A stretch of 64,000 nucleotides of DNA from Streptomyces barringtoniae (GCF_020819595.1 NZ_JAJHNP010000009.1:124001-188000), one strand, 5' to 3'; positions 15,757 through 23,910 are shown, counted from the stretch's first letter. Translations and numbers: made by a program. The notes: a model not told the origin generated them from the sequence alone.

Positions 15757-15919
15757 CTCACCCGTAGAACAGCCGCCTGGGCAAGCGACGGCCGGCAGGC
15801 GCCGTCGGGACACCCGAAGCACGGACGACACCCGGCACGGATCCCCTTCCACTCGCAGTGGACGTCTCCTGCCCGCCCGATGCCCACGGCGCGTTCGACA
15901 CCCCGACAAGGACAGAAGC

Positions 15920-16093
15920 ATGTACGGACACAACGGTGCGGGTGCCGCGATCGGCACCGCAGCAGGAGGAGCAGCACTGGCCGCCACCGGCGGCACGGGG
16001 CTGGGATGGATCGTGCTGGGAGCGATGCTCCTGGTCATCGGCGGGGCGGCGGTCTTCCGCCTGGCGACCCGCGGCAGGCGGGTGGCCGCTTGA
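15920..16093 (+). CDS. Tiny single-pass membrane protein between sugar dehydrogenase and GT2 synthase
   Basis: The protein has 57 residues from ATG 15920, with AAGGA 7 bp upstream. A Gly/Ala-rich head (MYGHNGAGAAIGTAAGGAA) leads to one helix (about 24-48, LGWIVLGAMLLVIGGAAVFRL) and a basic end (ATRGRRVAA), so the C-terminus is likely in the cytoplasm. The last codons overlap the TTG start of the glycosyltransferase (TTGA), so the two are coupled. The end resembles the post-helix part of sortase-anchored proteins but there is no LPXTG box. It may be an accessory subunit of the synthase. Confidence 0.75.
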   Translation: MYGHNGAGAAIGTAAGGAALAATGGTGLGWIVLGAMLLVIGGAAVFRLATRGRRVAA

Positions 16094-17400
16094 GCACCTC
16101 ATCACGGGCCAGGTTCACCGTGGTGACCGCTGTGGTGGCGGCGGCTCTCGCCGCTGCCACCGTGGTGGTCCACCTTCGGTCGAAGAGCCCGATCCTGACG
16201 TTCTACTGGTGGCTGGGCATGGTCGTGATCCTGCTCTGCCTGCTCTCGTTCCTCAAGGGCCGGTCCTTCGCTCACCTTCCGGTCGCTCCCGGCCGTACGG
16301 TAGCGATCATCCCGGCCTTCGAAGAACCCACGGAGAACCTGCACCGTACGGTGCGCTCACTCCTGGCGCAGACACACCCGGTCGACGAGATCCACGTGAT
16401 CGACGACGGCTCCCGGCACCATCCCGTGCAGCCCTTCGACCACCCCCGGGTCTTCTGGCACCGGCAGGAGAACAAGGGCAAACGCGGGGCCCAGGTCACC
16501 GTGCTCCGCCATCTCCAGGCGGAGGGGAAGCACTTCGACTTCGTCCTCACCATCGACTCGGACGGCGAGCCTTTCCCCGACGCCCTGGAGCAGCAGCTGC
16601 GCGCCATGAGCAACCCGAAGATCCAGGCCACCACCGGAATGATCTACATCCGCAACTTCGAGGAGACCTGGGTCTCCCGGGCCGCGGACATCGACATCGG
16701 CACGTCCTGCGTGATGATGCGTTCCTCGCGCTCCATGCTCGGAGCCCTGGAGACGACGTCGGGAGCACTGGCCCTCTACCGGGCCGGGTTGCTCTACGAC
16801 CACCTGGACGCCTACGAGGTCGAGTGCGGCACGGGTGACGACCGGTGGCTCGCGCTCAGGGCCCTCATGCGCGGTGAGGTCGTGGCCGTCAACGAGGCCG
16901 GCGTGGTCACCGACATGCCGACCACCCTCGGCAAGACGTACCGCCAGCGTCTGCGCTGGGCGCGGTCCTGGTGGTGGATGCTGCCGTTCGTGTACGCGCG
17001 GCTGTCCTTCAAGCAGCTCATATCGCCGACGTTCGGTCTGCTCCAGCTGGTCATCACCCCGATCATGCTGGCCTGGACCGTCGTCATGACGGTGCTGACC
17101 CTCGGCGGGCGCTACCACGATCCCGGCGTGGCCCTGGTGTACCTGGCGACGTACGTCGTCGTCCGGTACGGCCAGGCGGGTCTGTACGTGCTCATGCGGC
17201 CTGACCTGACCACACGCCAGCGCTGGCGCTCGTGGCTCGTCGGGACACCCGCGGCCGTGTTCATGAACATCGTGCTGCTGTGCCCCACCCGCTACTGGGC
17301 ACTGTTCAAGCTCCGCGACAACGCCTGGCAGTCACGCGGGCTGACGGCCAGGACGGCCCTGCCGGGCGGACGCCACCGCACGACTCCGCGGACCTCGTAA
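16090..17400 (+). CDS. Processive family 2 glycosyltransferase (hyaluronan/cellulose-synthase-like)
   Basis: The protein has 436 residues. The TTG start at 16090 overlaps the previous stop (TTGA). Two N-terminal helices (about 9-30 and 37-55) precede a GT-A domain: VAIIPAFEEP, VIDDGS (UDP site), TIDSDGE (DxD) and QRLRWARSWW (QxxRW). The GDD in ECGTGDDRW takes the place of the TED base motif. At least four C-terminal helices follow (from about residue 315). This is the layout of processive synthases that polymerise and export a polysaccharide. Because the operon starts with a uronic-acid-forming dehydrogenase, a hyaluronan-like acidic glycan is plausible. The divergent CE4 deacetylase may act on it. 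Confidence 0.9.
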   Translation: MSTSSRARFTVVTAVVAAALAAATVVVHLRSKSPILTFYWWLGMVVILLCLLSFLKGRSFAHLPVAPGRTVAIIPAFEEPTENLHRTVRSLLAQTHPVDEIHVIDDGSRHHPVQPFDHPRVFWHRQENKGKRGAQVTVLRHLQAEGKHFDFVLTIDSDGEPFPDALEQQLRAMSNPKIQATTGMIYIRNFEETWVSRAADIDIGTSCVMMRSSRSMLGALETTSGALALYRAGLLYDHLDAYEVECGTGDDRWLALRALMRGEVVAVNEAGVVTDMPTTLGKTYRQRLRWARSWWWMLPFVYARLSFKQLISPTFGLLQLVITPIMLAWTVVMTVLTLGGRYHDPGVALVYLATYVVVRYGQAGLYVLMRPDLTTRQRWRSWLVGTPAAVFMNIVLLCPTRYWALFKLRDNAWQSRGLTARTALPGGRHRTTPRTS

Positions 17401-17460
17401 CGACAGCCGGCCCGGCGGGCCGTTCCCCGGCCGTTCGCCCGGGTCGGCGCCCAAACCGCC

Positions 17461-17489
17461 CGAGCCCCAGGTCAGTGGCCTGGGGCTCG
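17461..17489 (+). terminator. Bidirectional hairpin terminator
   Basis: CGAGCCCCAGG and CCTGGGGCTCG pair perfectly around the loop TCAGTGG, between the convergent GT2 and tetR-type genes. The loop and inner stem are identical to the hairpin at 1905-1931. Confidence 0.8.
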
Positions 17490-17523
17490 GTCGTTGCCGG
17501 GAACGCTTCGGAGCTCTCCGTGC

Positions 17524-18138
17524 TCACCTTCGCGGGGTCGTCCGCCGTGCGGCTTCGGTCAGCGTGGTCGCCGTGTGTACCGCGCTGGCGATGGCGTCGT
17601 CGGGGGCGAGGCCGCACAGGTCGGTGAGGGAGAAGAGGGCCTCGGCGCTGACGACCACGGCGAGGTCCCGCTTGAGCTGGGCGAGGGCTTCCGGATCCGA
17701 CACCCCCAGCGTCTCCTCCAGGGGCTGGAGCGCGAGATCGATCAAACCGAATCGGATACCCGGCCTGGCGGTCGCCGCCTCGGGGCGGGTGATGGTGGCC
17801 GCGATCATGGCGCGCACCGCTCCCTGCCGGAGGAGTACGCCGCGCAACAGGAACTCGCAGGCGAAGGCGACCCGTTCGACGGGGTCGGCGGAGTCCGCGA
17901 CCGGTGCGAGCGCTTCGGCGGGGGGTGGCCAGGCGCCGGCCAGGGCCTCGCTGATCAGCGAGGGGAGGTCGGGGAAGTACCGGTAGGCGGTGGCCTCGGA
18001 AACGAGGGCCGCGCGCGCGATCGCGGGCATGGTCACGTCGCCGCCCGTGCCGATGAGCTCGCGGGCGGCTTCGACGATCGCCGTACGCGTGCGCCTCTTC
18101 TGATTGCTGCGGCCGGTGTCCGTCTGCGTCGTCGCCAC
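17524..18138 (-). CDS. TetR-family repressor
   Basis: The protein has 204 residues. The helix-turn-helix is at about residues 17-63: RTAIVEAARELI, TMPAIARAALVSEATAYRYF. The C-terminal ligand-binding part is helical and variable. The gene is divergent from a cupin / hydrolase / MFS operon, with 131 bp between the starts. That spacer carries a 15-bp perfect inverted repeat over the operon start and a related half-site near its own promoter, so it most likely represses both directions until a ligand binds. The ligand is unknown; the MFS gene suggests a small toxic or aromatic compound. Confidence 0.88.
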   Translation of the reverse strand: MATTQTDTGRSNQKRRTRTAIVEAARELIGTGGDVTMPAIARAALVSEATAYRYFPDLPSLISEALAGAWPPPAEALAPVADSADPVERVAFACEFLLRGVLLRQGAVRAMIAATITRPEAATARPGIRFGLIDLALQPLEETLGVSDPEALAQLKRDLAVVVSAEALFSLTDLCGLAPDDAIASAVHTATTLTEAARRTTPRR

Positions 18139-18190
18139 CGGTACGTCCCCTTTCGTGTCCGTCCATCCACCGCGACCTTATCACTGACTG

Positions 18191-18270
18191 CTCTCGTAGT
18201 GAGAGTCCACTTGCATAACGAGACACCGCCCTCTAATCTCCTTCGTGAGAGCTGACTCTCACGAAGGAGA
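18191..18270 (+). promoter_or_regulatory. Promoter and TetR operators for the cupin operon
   Basis: A good promoter is visible: TTGCAT (18211-18216), 17-bp spacer, TAATCT (18234-18239). A 15-bp perfect inverted repeat (18237-18251 and 18256-18270) contains GTGAGAG...CTCTCAC. It overlaps the -10 box, the likely transcript start, the AAGGAG ribosome site and the ATG. A second copy of the motif (CTCTC-N5-GAGAG, 18191-18205) lies towards the repressor gene. Repressor binding here would block both promoters. Confidence 0.75.
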
Positions 18271-18734
18271 TGACGATGACCGAGGTTTCCGTGGTCGGCC
18301 CGGACGACGGCGAGACGATCCGTCTGGGGCCGGCACAGATCCGCATCCTCGAGGACGGCAGCACCACCGGGCACCGTCTCGGCATCGGCGAGATCACCCT
18401 CGCCCCGCACGGCGAAGGACCCCCGCAGCACCGCCACGCCCAGCACGACGAGGGCTTCTACGTGGTCTCCGGCACCGTGCATTTCACCGTCGGGGAGACG
18501 ACCCATGTCGCGCCGGCCGGCACCCTCGCGATGATCCCGCCCGGCGCCCCGCACACCTTCGCCAACCTCGGCGACGAGCCGGCGGTGATGCTCAACACCT
18601 TCACCCCCGACCTGTACGTGCAGTACTTCCGCGACCTGAGGGACATGATCGCCGGCGGCCGGGAACTGACCCCGCAGGCGACCGCCCAGGTGATGAGCCG
18701 GTACGCCACCGAACCGGCGACCGACTACGCGTGA
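18270..18734 (+). CDS. Cupin-2 domain protein
   Basis: The protein has 154 residues. ATG 18270 follows AAGGAG; a second ATG at 18276 is also possible. A single cupin barrel spans about residues 38-115, with motif 1 QHRHAQHDEGFYVVSG (His, His and Glu as metal ligands) and motif 2 PPGAPHTFANLG (His). Such proteins are metal-dependent dioxygenases, isomerases or ligand binders; the substrate cannot be read from the sequence. It is the first gene of the TetR-controlled operon, 50 bp before an alpha/beta hydrolase. A dioxygenase-hydrolase pair would fit breakdown of a ring compound, but that is inference. Confidence 0.85.
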   Translation: MTMTEVSVVGPDDGETIRLGPAQIRILEDGSTTGHRLGIGEITLAPHGEGPPQHRHAQHDEGFYVVSGTVHFTVGETTHVAPAGTLAMIPPGAPHTFANLGDEPAVMLNTFTPDLYVQYFRDLRDMIAGGRELTPQATAQVMSRYATEPATDYA

Positions 18735-18784
18735 CGGCTCGCGTCAGCAACCCCCCTTCGCCGGACACCGACTTGGAGACTCAC

Positions 18785-19603
18785 ATGACCAGCACCGCCC
18801 GCACGATCACCCTCACCCTCGACTCCGGCGACGTCGACCTGAGCTTCACCGTCGACGAGCGGGGCGAGGGCCACCCCTTCCTGCTCCTGCACGGCGGCGG
18901 CGGCCCGCAGACCGTCACGGGGTTCGCCGCCCTCCTCGCCGGGCAGCGGCCGGCCCGGGTCATCACCCCCGTCCACCCCGGCTTCGGCGGCACCGCCCGG
19001 CCCGACTGGCTGACCGACGTGCCCGCCCTCGCCCAGGTCTACGTACGGCTGCTGGACGAGCTCGGCCTGGAGGACGTCACCGTCGTCGGCAACTCCATAG
19101 GCGGCTGGATCGCCGCCGAAATCGCCCTGCTCGGCAGTGACCGGATCAGCAGCGCCGTCCTCGTCAACGCCGCCGGCATCCAGGTCCCCGGCCACCCGGT
19201 CGCCGACCCCTTCACCCTGACGCCCGCCGAACTGTCCGCTCTCTCCTTCCACGACGTCGAGAAGTTCCGCGTCGACCCCAGCACGTTCTCCGACGAGCAG
19301 CGCGCCCTCGCGGCCGCCAACCGGGCGGCGCTGCAGGTCTATTCGGACCCGCACGCCATGGCCGACCCCACCCTGCGCGAGCGCCTGGCCAAGGTCGCGC
19401 TCCCGCTCCTCGTCGCGTGGGGCGAGAGCGACCAGGTCGTCGACGTCGAGTACGGACGTGCGTACGCCGCCGCCGTCCCCGGCGCCGCGTTCGAACTGCT
19501 CCCCCGCACCGGTCACATGCCCCAGATCGAAACCCCCGCGCAACTCCTGCCCGTGGTCTGGGACTTCGCCGACGCACACGCCACCCACCGGCCCACCGAC
19601 TGA
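18785..19603 (+). CDS. Alpha/beta hydrolase
   Basis: The protein has 272 residues from ATG 18785. The oxyanion motif is LLLHGGGGPQTV; the nucleophile elbow is VVGNSIGG (Ser at about 103); the acid is likely Asp in WGESDQVVD and the base His in RTGHMPQIE. The triad is complete. The lid region (about 140-190) is small. The fold and size match C-C bond or ester hydrolases of catabolic pathways. It sits between the cupin gene and the MFS exporter gene (14 bp to the next start), within the TetR-controlled operon. Confidence 0.9.
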   Translation: MTSTARTITLTLDSGDVDLSFTVDERGEGHPFLLLHGGGGPQTVTGFAALLAGQRPARVITPVHPGFGGTARPDWLTDVPALAQVYVRLLDELGLEDVTVVGNSIGGWIAAEIALLGSDRISSAVLVNAAGIQVPGHPVADPFTLTPAELSALSFHDVEKFRVDPSTFSDEQRALAAANRAALQVYSDPHAMADPTLRERLAKVALPLLVAWGESDQVVDVEYGRAYAAAVPGAAFELLPRTGHMPQIETPAQLLPVVWDFADAHATHRPTD

Positions 19604-19617
19604 AGCCGGGAGCCCAC

Positions 19618-21039
19618 GTGCCCGATCCCGTACCGGGGCGGCGCGGCCCCGTCCTGGCCGTCTGCTGCCTGAGCGTGCTGCTGGTCAGTCTCGACGTCAC
19701 CATCCTCAACGTCGCGCTCCCCTCGATGCAGCGGTCCCTGCACTCGTCCGTCCCAGGTCTGCAGTGGACGCTCGACGCGTACACCATCGTCCTGGCCTCG
19801 CTGCTGACCCTGGCCGGTGCCACCGCCGACCGCGTCGGACGGCGGCGCGTCTTCCAGCTCGGTCTCGTGCTGTTCACCGGTGGGTCGGCCCTGTGCAGCC
19901 TGGCGCCCACGACTGACTGGCTGGTCGTCTTCCGCATGGTGCAGGCGGTGGGCGGCAGCATGCTCACCCCCGTCGCCATGGCCATCCTCGCCAACACCTT
20001 CACCGCACCACGGGAGCGGGCACGGGCCATCGGCGTCTGGGGCGCGGTGGTCGGCCTGAGCATGGCGGCCGGGCCGGTTCTCGGCGGGGTACTGGTGGAG
20101 TCGGCCGGATGGCGGTCGATGTTCTGGCTGAACGTGCCGCTCGGGCTGGCCGCGCTGGCGCTCGCCGCACTGTTCGTCCCGGAGTCCCGCGCGCCGACGG
20201 TCCGACGCACCGACCCCGTGGGCCAGTTGCTGGTGATCATCCTGCTCGGCACGCTGACGTACGCCGTCATCGAGGCGCCCGGCGAGGGCTGGACCGCGCC
20301 GCCGATCGTGGCCTGCCTGATCGTGGCGGCGGGCACGCTGGCCGCCTTCGTACCGTACGAGAACCGGCGCGCCGAACCGCTGATCGATCCGCGGCTCTTC
20401 CGCAGCGCACCTTTCAGCGGGGCCACCGCGACAGCGGTCCTCGCCTTCGGCGCGCTCGGCGGCTTCCTGTTCGCCAACACCCTCTATCTGCAACGGGTGG
20501 TGGGGCTGAGCGCCCTGGGCGCCGGGCTGCACCTGCTGCCGATGGCGGTACCGTCCCTGGTGTGCCCGCCGCTGTCCGGGCGGATCGTCGGCAGCCGCGG
20601 TCCGCGGATTCCGCTGCTGCTCGCGGGGGCCGGCATCGCCGCCAGCGGTGTACTGGCCGTCGCCGTGACCCGCTCCGCCCACCCCTCGGAATTCCTGCTG
20701 TACGTCACGTACGCACTGTTCGGTCTCGGCTTCGGCTTCGTCAACGCCCCGATCACCTACACGGCGGTGTCCGGCATGCCGCGCGCCCAGGCCGGGGTCG
20801 CCGCCGCGGTCGCGGCGACGAGCCGTCAGGTCGGCTCCTCGCTCGGCATCGCGGTGATCGGCGCCGCGGTCGCCTCCGGTGCGCGGCCTGCGGCCTGGTG
20901 GATCATCACCGGGTGCGGGGCGGCCATCCTGGCGCTGGGCGCCGTCACCACCGGCCGCTGGGCCACCGCCACCGCCGAACGCGTCGCCGTCCGGCTCGAG
21001 CCCAGCCCGCCGAACGCCACGGCGGACGCCCCGGGGTGA
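19618..21039 (+). CDS. MFS drug/H+ antiporter, DHA2 (14-helix) family
   Basis: The protein has 473 residues from GTG 19618 (GGGAG 7 bp upstream). About 13-14 hydrophobic helices are visible. Helix 1 carries the DHA2 motif LDVTILNVALP; the loop after helix 2 has GATADRVGRRRVF (motif A); helix 5 has GVWGAVVGLSMAAGPVLGG (motif C of antiporters). This is a proton-driven exporter of small molecules. As the last gene of the TetR-controlled operon it probably removes the inducer or its breakdown products. Confidence 0.9.
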   Translation: MPDPVPGRRGPVLAVCCLSVLLVSLDVTILNVALPSMQRSLHSSVPGLQWTLDAYTIVLASLLTLAGATADRVGRRRVFQLGLVLFTGGSALCSLAPTTDWLVVFRMVQAVGGSMLTPVAMAILANTFTAPRERARAIGVWGAVVGLSMAAGPVLGGVLVESAGWRSMFWLNVPLGLAALALAALFVPESRAPTVRRTDPVGQLLVIILLGTLTYAVIEAPGEGWTAPPIVACLIVAAGTLAAFVPYENRRAEPLIDPRLFRSAPFSGATATAVLAFGALGGFLFANTLYLQRVVGLSALGAGLHLLPMAVPSLVCPPLSGRIVGSRGPRIPLLLAGAGIAASGVLAVAVTRSAHPSEFLLYVTYALFGLGFGFVNAPITYTAVSGMPRAQAGVAAAVAATSRQVGSSLGIAVIGAAVASGARPAAWWIITGCGAAILALGAVTTGRWATATAERVAVRLEPSPPNATADAPG

Positions 21040-21147
21040 CGGCCGTCGGATCCTGGTCCGCAGGCGGTCGAGGCCCGCGGATCACGGGGGCCCGCCACAT
21101 GCAGCTCGACCCGCCCGCCGCCTAACACGAGGAGCGCCGGCGAGGGG

Positions 21148-21284
21148 GTGCTGGAGGCCGGCGGGCTGTGGATCACCGACGTCCCTCCGAGGAGGAGGCG
21201 CTGAGCTGGGCGGAACGGATGCCGCTCCGCGATTCGGGCCGGGTGGAGGTCCGCCGCTGCGCCGGCCCGCCGCGAAGACCGTGA
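21148..21284 (+). pseudogene. Remnant of a YCII-related protein gene
   Basis: VLEAGGLWITD is in one frame (from 21148) and SEEEALSWAERMP, DSGRVEVRRC in the next, ending at TGA 21282-21284. These resemble the start and end of YCII-type (DGPF) proteins. The centre (DGPF region) is missing and a frame change is needed. No ribosome site or full N-terminus is visible. It is a decayed fragment after the MFS gene. Confidence 0.5.
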
Positions 21285-21302
21285 AACGGCGTCGGCCGTC
21301 TT

Positions 21303-21695
21303 CTACTCGTCGTCGTCCCGCTCGTCCCGGTCATGCCGCTCACCCCGCGCACTCGAGGACGGCCTGGCGATGATGACTTGCCCGGGCCTGCCGTTTCTCC
21401 CCCGCAGGCCGGGACGCCCCCTCCTGCCGGGATGACCGGGACGCCCGTGGTGCCCCGGTCTGCCTGTCGGGCCGGTGGGGCCGGGCGGACCGGAGGGACC
21501 TGAGGGGCCGGGCGAGCCGAGCGGGTCGTGCCTGATGCCGTTCCCCTGGAGGTCGATGCGCCGTGCCTGGAGCTCGTCGAGCCGCTGTTGATGGCCGACG
21601 ATCGCGGCTGACTGCGCGATGAGCAGGACAGTCAGCACTGCGCCGAGCACAAGGCGGCGCCGCGGGCCACGCAATGCCTCGTTCACGCTGTTCAC
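21303..21695 (-). CDS. Collagen-like membrane-anchored protein (copy 1)
   Basis: The protein has about 130 residues. I choose GTG 21695 (VNSVNEALRG), 4 bp after GAGGAG. A basic patch (RGPRRR) and one helix (LVLGAVLTVLLIAQSAAIV) anchor it, with an outer coiled segment (HQQRLDELQARRIDLQ). About 15 Gly-x-y triplets (GSPGPSGPSGPPGPTGPTG...) then form a collagen-like rod. The end is a charged tail rich in Asp, Glu, Arg and His. The coiled stretch before the rod could trimerise it. It is a paralogue of the gene just upstream, and the anchors are nearly the same (LVLGAVLTV). Likely a surface structural or adhesive protein. Confidence 0.78.
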   Translation of the reverse strand: MNSVNEALRGPRRRLVLGAVLTVLLIAQSAAIVGHQQRLDELQARRIDLQGNGIRHDPLGSPGPSGPSGPPGPTGPTGRPGHHGRPGHPGRRGRPGLRGRNGRPGQVIIARPSSSARGERHDRDERDDDE

Positions 21696-21779
21696 ATCGC
21701 TCCTCGTGCTGTGTGACACCCAAAGTGCGAGTCGGGTACTGCAGTTCGCCGGGGGCGCCGTCCGCAGCCGACCGAGCGT

Positions 21780-22115
21780 CTAGCTCGACGCCGGCGGGCA
21801 GACAGCGTCCTTCCCGTCCGTCCCGTCCTTCCCGGAACGGCCCTCAGTCCCGTTCTGACCGTCCTGACCGTCCGTCCCGTCCTTGCCCGGCGGGCCGATG
21901 GGACCGGGAGGTCCCGGGGGGCCGGGGGGGCCGGACGGACCGGTCTGGACGCTCTCTTGGAGGCCGACCGGCTGCGTCTGCAGATCGTCGATCCACATCT
22001 GCTGGGCGATGAGCACGGCTGACTGCACGACGAGCGCGACGGTCAGCACTGCGCCGAGCACAAGGGGGCGCCGCGGACTACGCAGCGCTTCGAGAACGCT
22101 TCTCACATCCATCAT
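21780..22115 (-). CDS. Collagen-like membrane-anchored protein (copy 2)
   Basis: The protein has about 111 residues from ATG 22115; ATG 22112 or GTG 22106 (VRSVLEALRS, matching the start of copy 1) are alternatives. Layout: basic patch (RSPRRP), helix (LVLGAVLTVALVVQSAVLI), short linker (WIDDLQTQPVGLQE), then Gly-x-y triplets. The triplets begin as GPSGPPGPPGPPGPIGPPG and turn into GKDGTDGQDGQNG, the Lys/Asp-rich type found in bacterial and viral collagens. The protein ends CPPASS, and the lone Cys could link chains. The stop lies 84 bp before the start of copy 1 on the same strand. The two could form mixed trimers. Confidence 0.78.
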   Translation of the reverse strand: MMDVRSVLEALRSPRRPLVLGAVLTVALVVQSAVLIAQQMWIDDLQTQPVGLQESVQTGPSGPPGPPGPPGPIGPPGKDGTDGQDGQNGTEGRSGKDGTDGKDAVCPPASS

Positions 22116-22146
22116 CACCCTATGTTGCGCTATACTCACCCTATGT
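22115..22146. repeat. 11-bp direct repeat at collagen-gene promoter
   Basis: TCACCCTATGT occurs at 22115-22125 and 22136-22146, exactly 21 bp apart (two helical turns), just upstream of the collagen-like gene start and between divergent genes. It looks like a double binding site for a regulator. Confidence 0.55.
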
Positions 22147-22312
22147 GACGACGAGAGTGTAAATGAGGAAGGCTTCGCGGCGGTGGACCTCCACGCCGAG
22201 TGTGTCCGCTCCGGTGGCATCCGGGGGAGCGTGGGTCCGTCGGCCGCTGCGGCGGTACGGTGTGCGGCAGTCGATCGCCCGTTCTGCGATCGCAGACCAA
22301 CAAGGGGGTCCC

Positions 22313-23680
22313 ATGAAACACCGCCGCCCGCGCCACCGTCGCAGAGGGATAGCCAGAGCGGTCGGTACGGCGGGTGCGCTGGCCGTCGCCCTGGGTGCGG
22401 GGATGACGCCGGCGATGGCCGCCGGGAAGACGTCCGACAAGCCCGCGGCCACCGGGTACTCGCCCGACCAGCCCGAACAGACCGACCAGCCCGGCCAGAA
22501 CGTGCCCTGGGCGCCCGAGAACGACGACGCGCCGCTGCACCACAAGGCCGTACACCCCGAGGCCCTCTCGTCCGGCCGCACGGGCGCGTCCGCCCTCCAG
22601 CTCAACATGCCCGCGCCGACCGGGCCGTACAGCGTGGGCATGGTCGGCCTGCACCTCGTCGACAAGTCCCGTACGGATCCGTACGTGTTCGGCGACACTC
22701 CTCGCGAGTTGATGGTGTCGCTCTTCTATCCGGCCACCGCCACGTCCGGGCACTACCAGGCGCCGTGGATGCCGTCGCTCTCCGGCGCCCACTTCCTCGC
22801 CACGCGCGGGCTGTCGCCGCAGCAGGTGACCCTGCCGAGGACCGCGGGCCATGTCCTCGCCCCGGTGAACACCAAGCTCGGCAAGCTGCCCGTCCTGCTG
22901 TACTCGACCGGGCTGCACTCGGACCGCGCGATGGGCACCGCCCACGCCCAGGATCTCGCCAGCCGCGGCTACCTCGTCGTCATGGTCGACCACACCCACG
23001 ACGCCAACGAGGTGCAGTTCCCCGGCAACCGGGTCGAGGTCAACACGATGCCGGCGGGCGCCCACTCCTCCGACACGCTCAAGGTGCGCGCTGCCGACAT
23101 CCGGTTCGTCATCAACCAGCTCGGCACGATCAGCAAGGGCGGCAACCCGGACCCCGGCCACCCGACGCTCCCCACCGGGCTGTCGGGCGCCGTGGACATG
23201 TCCCGGATCGGGATGTTCGGCTGGTCGCTGGGCGGCGGGGCGGTCGACACCGCCATGCAGCTCGACCACCGCATCGCCGCCGGTGCCGACCTGGACGGCC
23301 AGTTCTTCGGGACGGCGCCGAGCAAGGACCTGGACCGCCCCTTCATGCTGTTCAGCTCCGGCACCCACAACCGCAACAACGACGGGTCGTGGCGCACGCT
23401 GTGGTCGCATCTGAAGGGTTACCGGGTCGACGTCCAGCTCCACGGCGCCGCACACCTGTCGTTCAGCGACAACGAGTGGATGGTGCCGCAGGAGGCGGGC
23501 CTGCTCGGGCTCTCCCAGGCTCAGCTCCAGCAGCAGTTCGGCACGATCGATCCCGGCAGAGCGGTCAAGGTCCAGTGCGACTACCTCGCGGCCTTCTTCG
23601 ACCAGGAGCTGCGCCACCAGCACAGCAGCCTGCTCGACGGACCCAACCAGAAGTACCCGGAGATCTCCTTCGTCCGCTGA
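22313..23680 (+). CDS. Secreted alpha/beta hydrolase, PAF-acetylhydrolase/lipase-like
   Basis: The protein has 455 residues; ATG 22313 follows AAGGGGG. Signal peptide: RRPRHRRRGIARA, then a hydrophobic stretch to AMAAG (about residue 36). A Pro/Gln/Asp-rich linker follows. The hydrolase core has LLYSTGL (oxyanion), GMFGWSLGGGA (nucleophile Ser), ADLDGQFFG (probable acid region) and AAHLSFSD (His). The layout, with DTPRELMVSLFYPA near the start, matches PAF-acetylhydrolase-type secreted esterases or lipases. It is divergent from the collagen-like genes and followed by its own terminator. Confidence 0.87.
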   Translation: MKHRRPRHRRRGIARAVGTAGALAVALGAGMTPAMAAGKTSDKPAATGYSPDQPEQTDQPGQNVPWAPENDDAPLHHKAVHPEALSSGRTGASALQLNMPAPTGPYSVGMVGLHLVDKSRTDPYVFGDTPRELMVSLFYPATATSGHYQAPWMPSLSGAHFLATRGLSPQQVTLPRTAGHVLAPVNTKLGKLPVLLYSTGLHSDRAMGTAHAQDLASRGYLVVMVDHTHDANEVQFPGNRVEVNTMPAGAHSSDTLKVRAADIRFVINQLGTISKGGNPDPGHPTLPTGLSGAVDMSRIGMFGWSLGGGAVDTAMQLDHRIAAGADLDGQFFGTAPSKDLDRPFMLFSSGTHNRNNDGSWRTLWSHLKGYRVDVQLHGAAHLSFSDNEWMVPQEAGLLGLSQAQLQQQFGTIDPGRAVKVQCDYLAAFFDQELRHQHSSLLDGPNQKYPEISFVR

Positions 23681-23697
23681 CCGGGGATGCGCAAGGC

Positions 23698-23725
23698 GGG
23701 CCCCGCGAGCCTGTGTGCGGGGCCC
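23698..23725 (+). terminator. Hairpin terminator after the secreted hydrolase
   Basis: GGGCCCCGC (23698-23706) pairs with GCGGGGCCC (23717-23725), starting 18 bp after the stop. Confidence 0.75.
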
Positions 23726-23910
23726 CCAACGCACACGTATGTCACACCTACGTCACAGGGGTGAAAGTGTGATGGTTATGTGATCGTACGCAGCTAGGGT
23801 GTTCGTCTGATCGAACATTCGGGCGCTCGGCGCCAATTGAGGAAGGACCCGCTGCCCTGCCCTCCGCACCCCGGGCGCCGCGCCGGCACCGCATCCGACG
23901 CCGCGCCGAT

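Noticed and set aside
21883..23772. 629-codon open frame overlapping the collagen and hydrolase genes
   Set aside because: It runs across a divergent promoter and reads as Arg/Pro/His-rich shadow; the hydrolase frame has signal peptide and triad.
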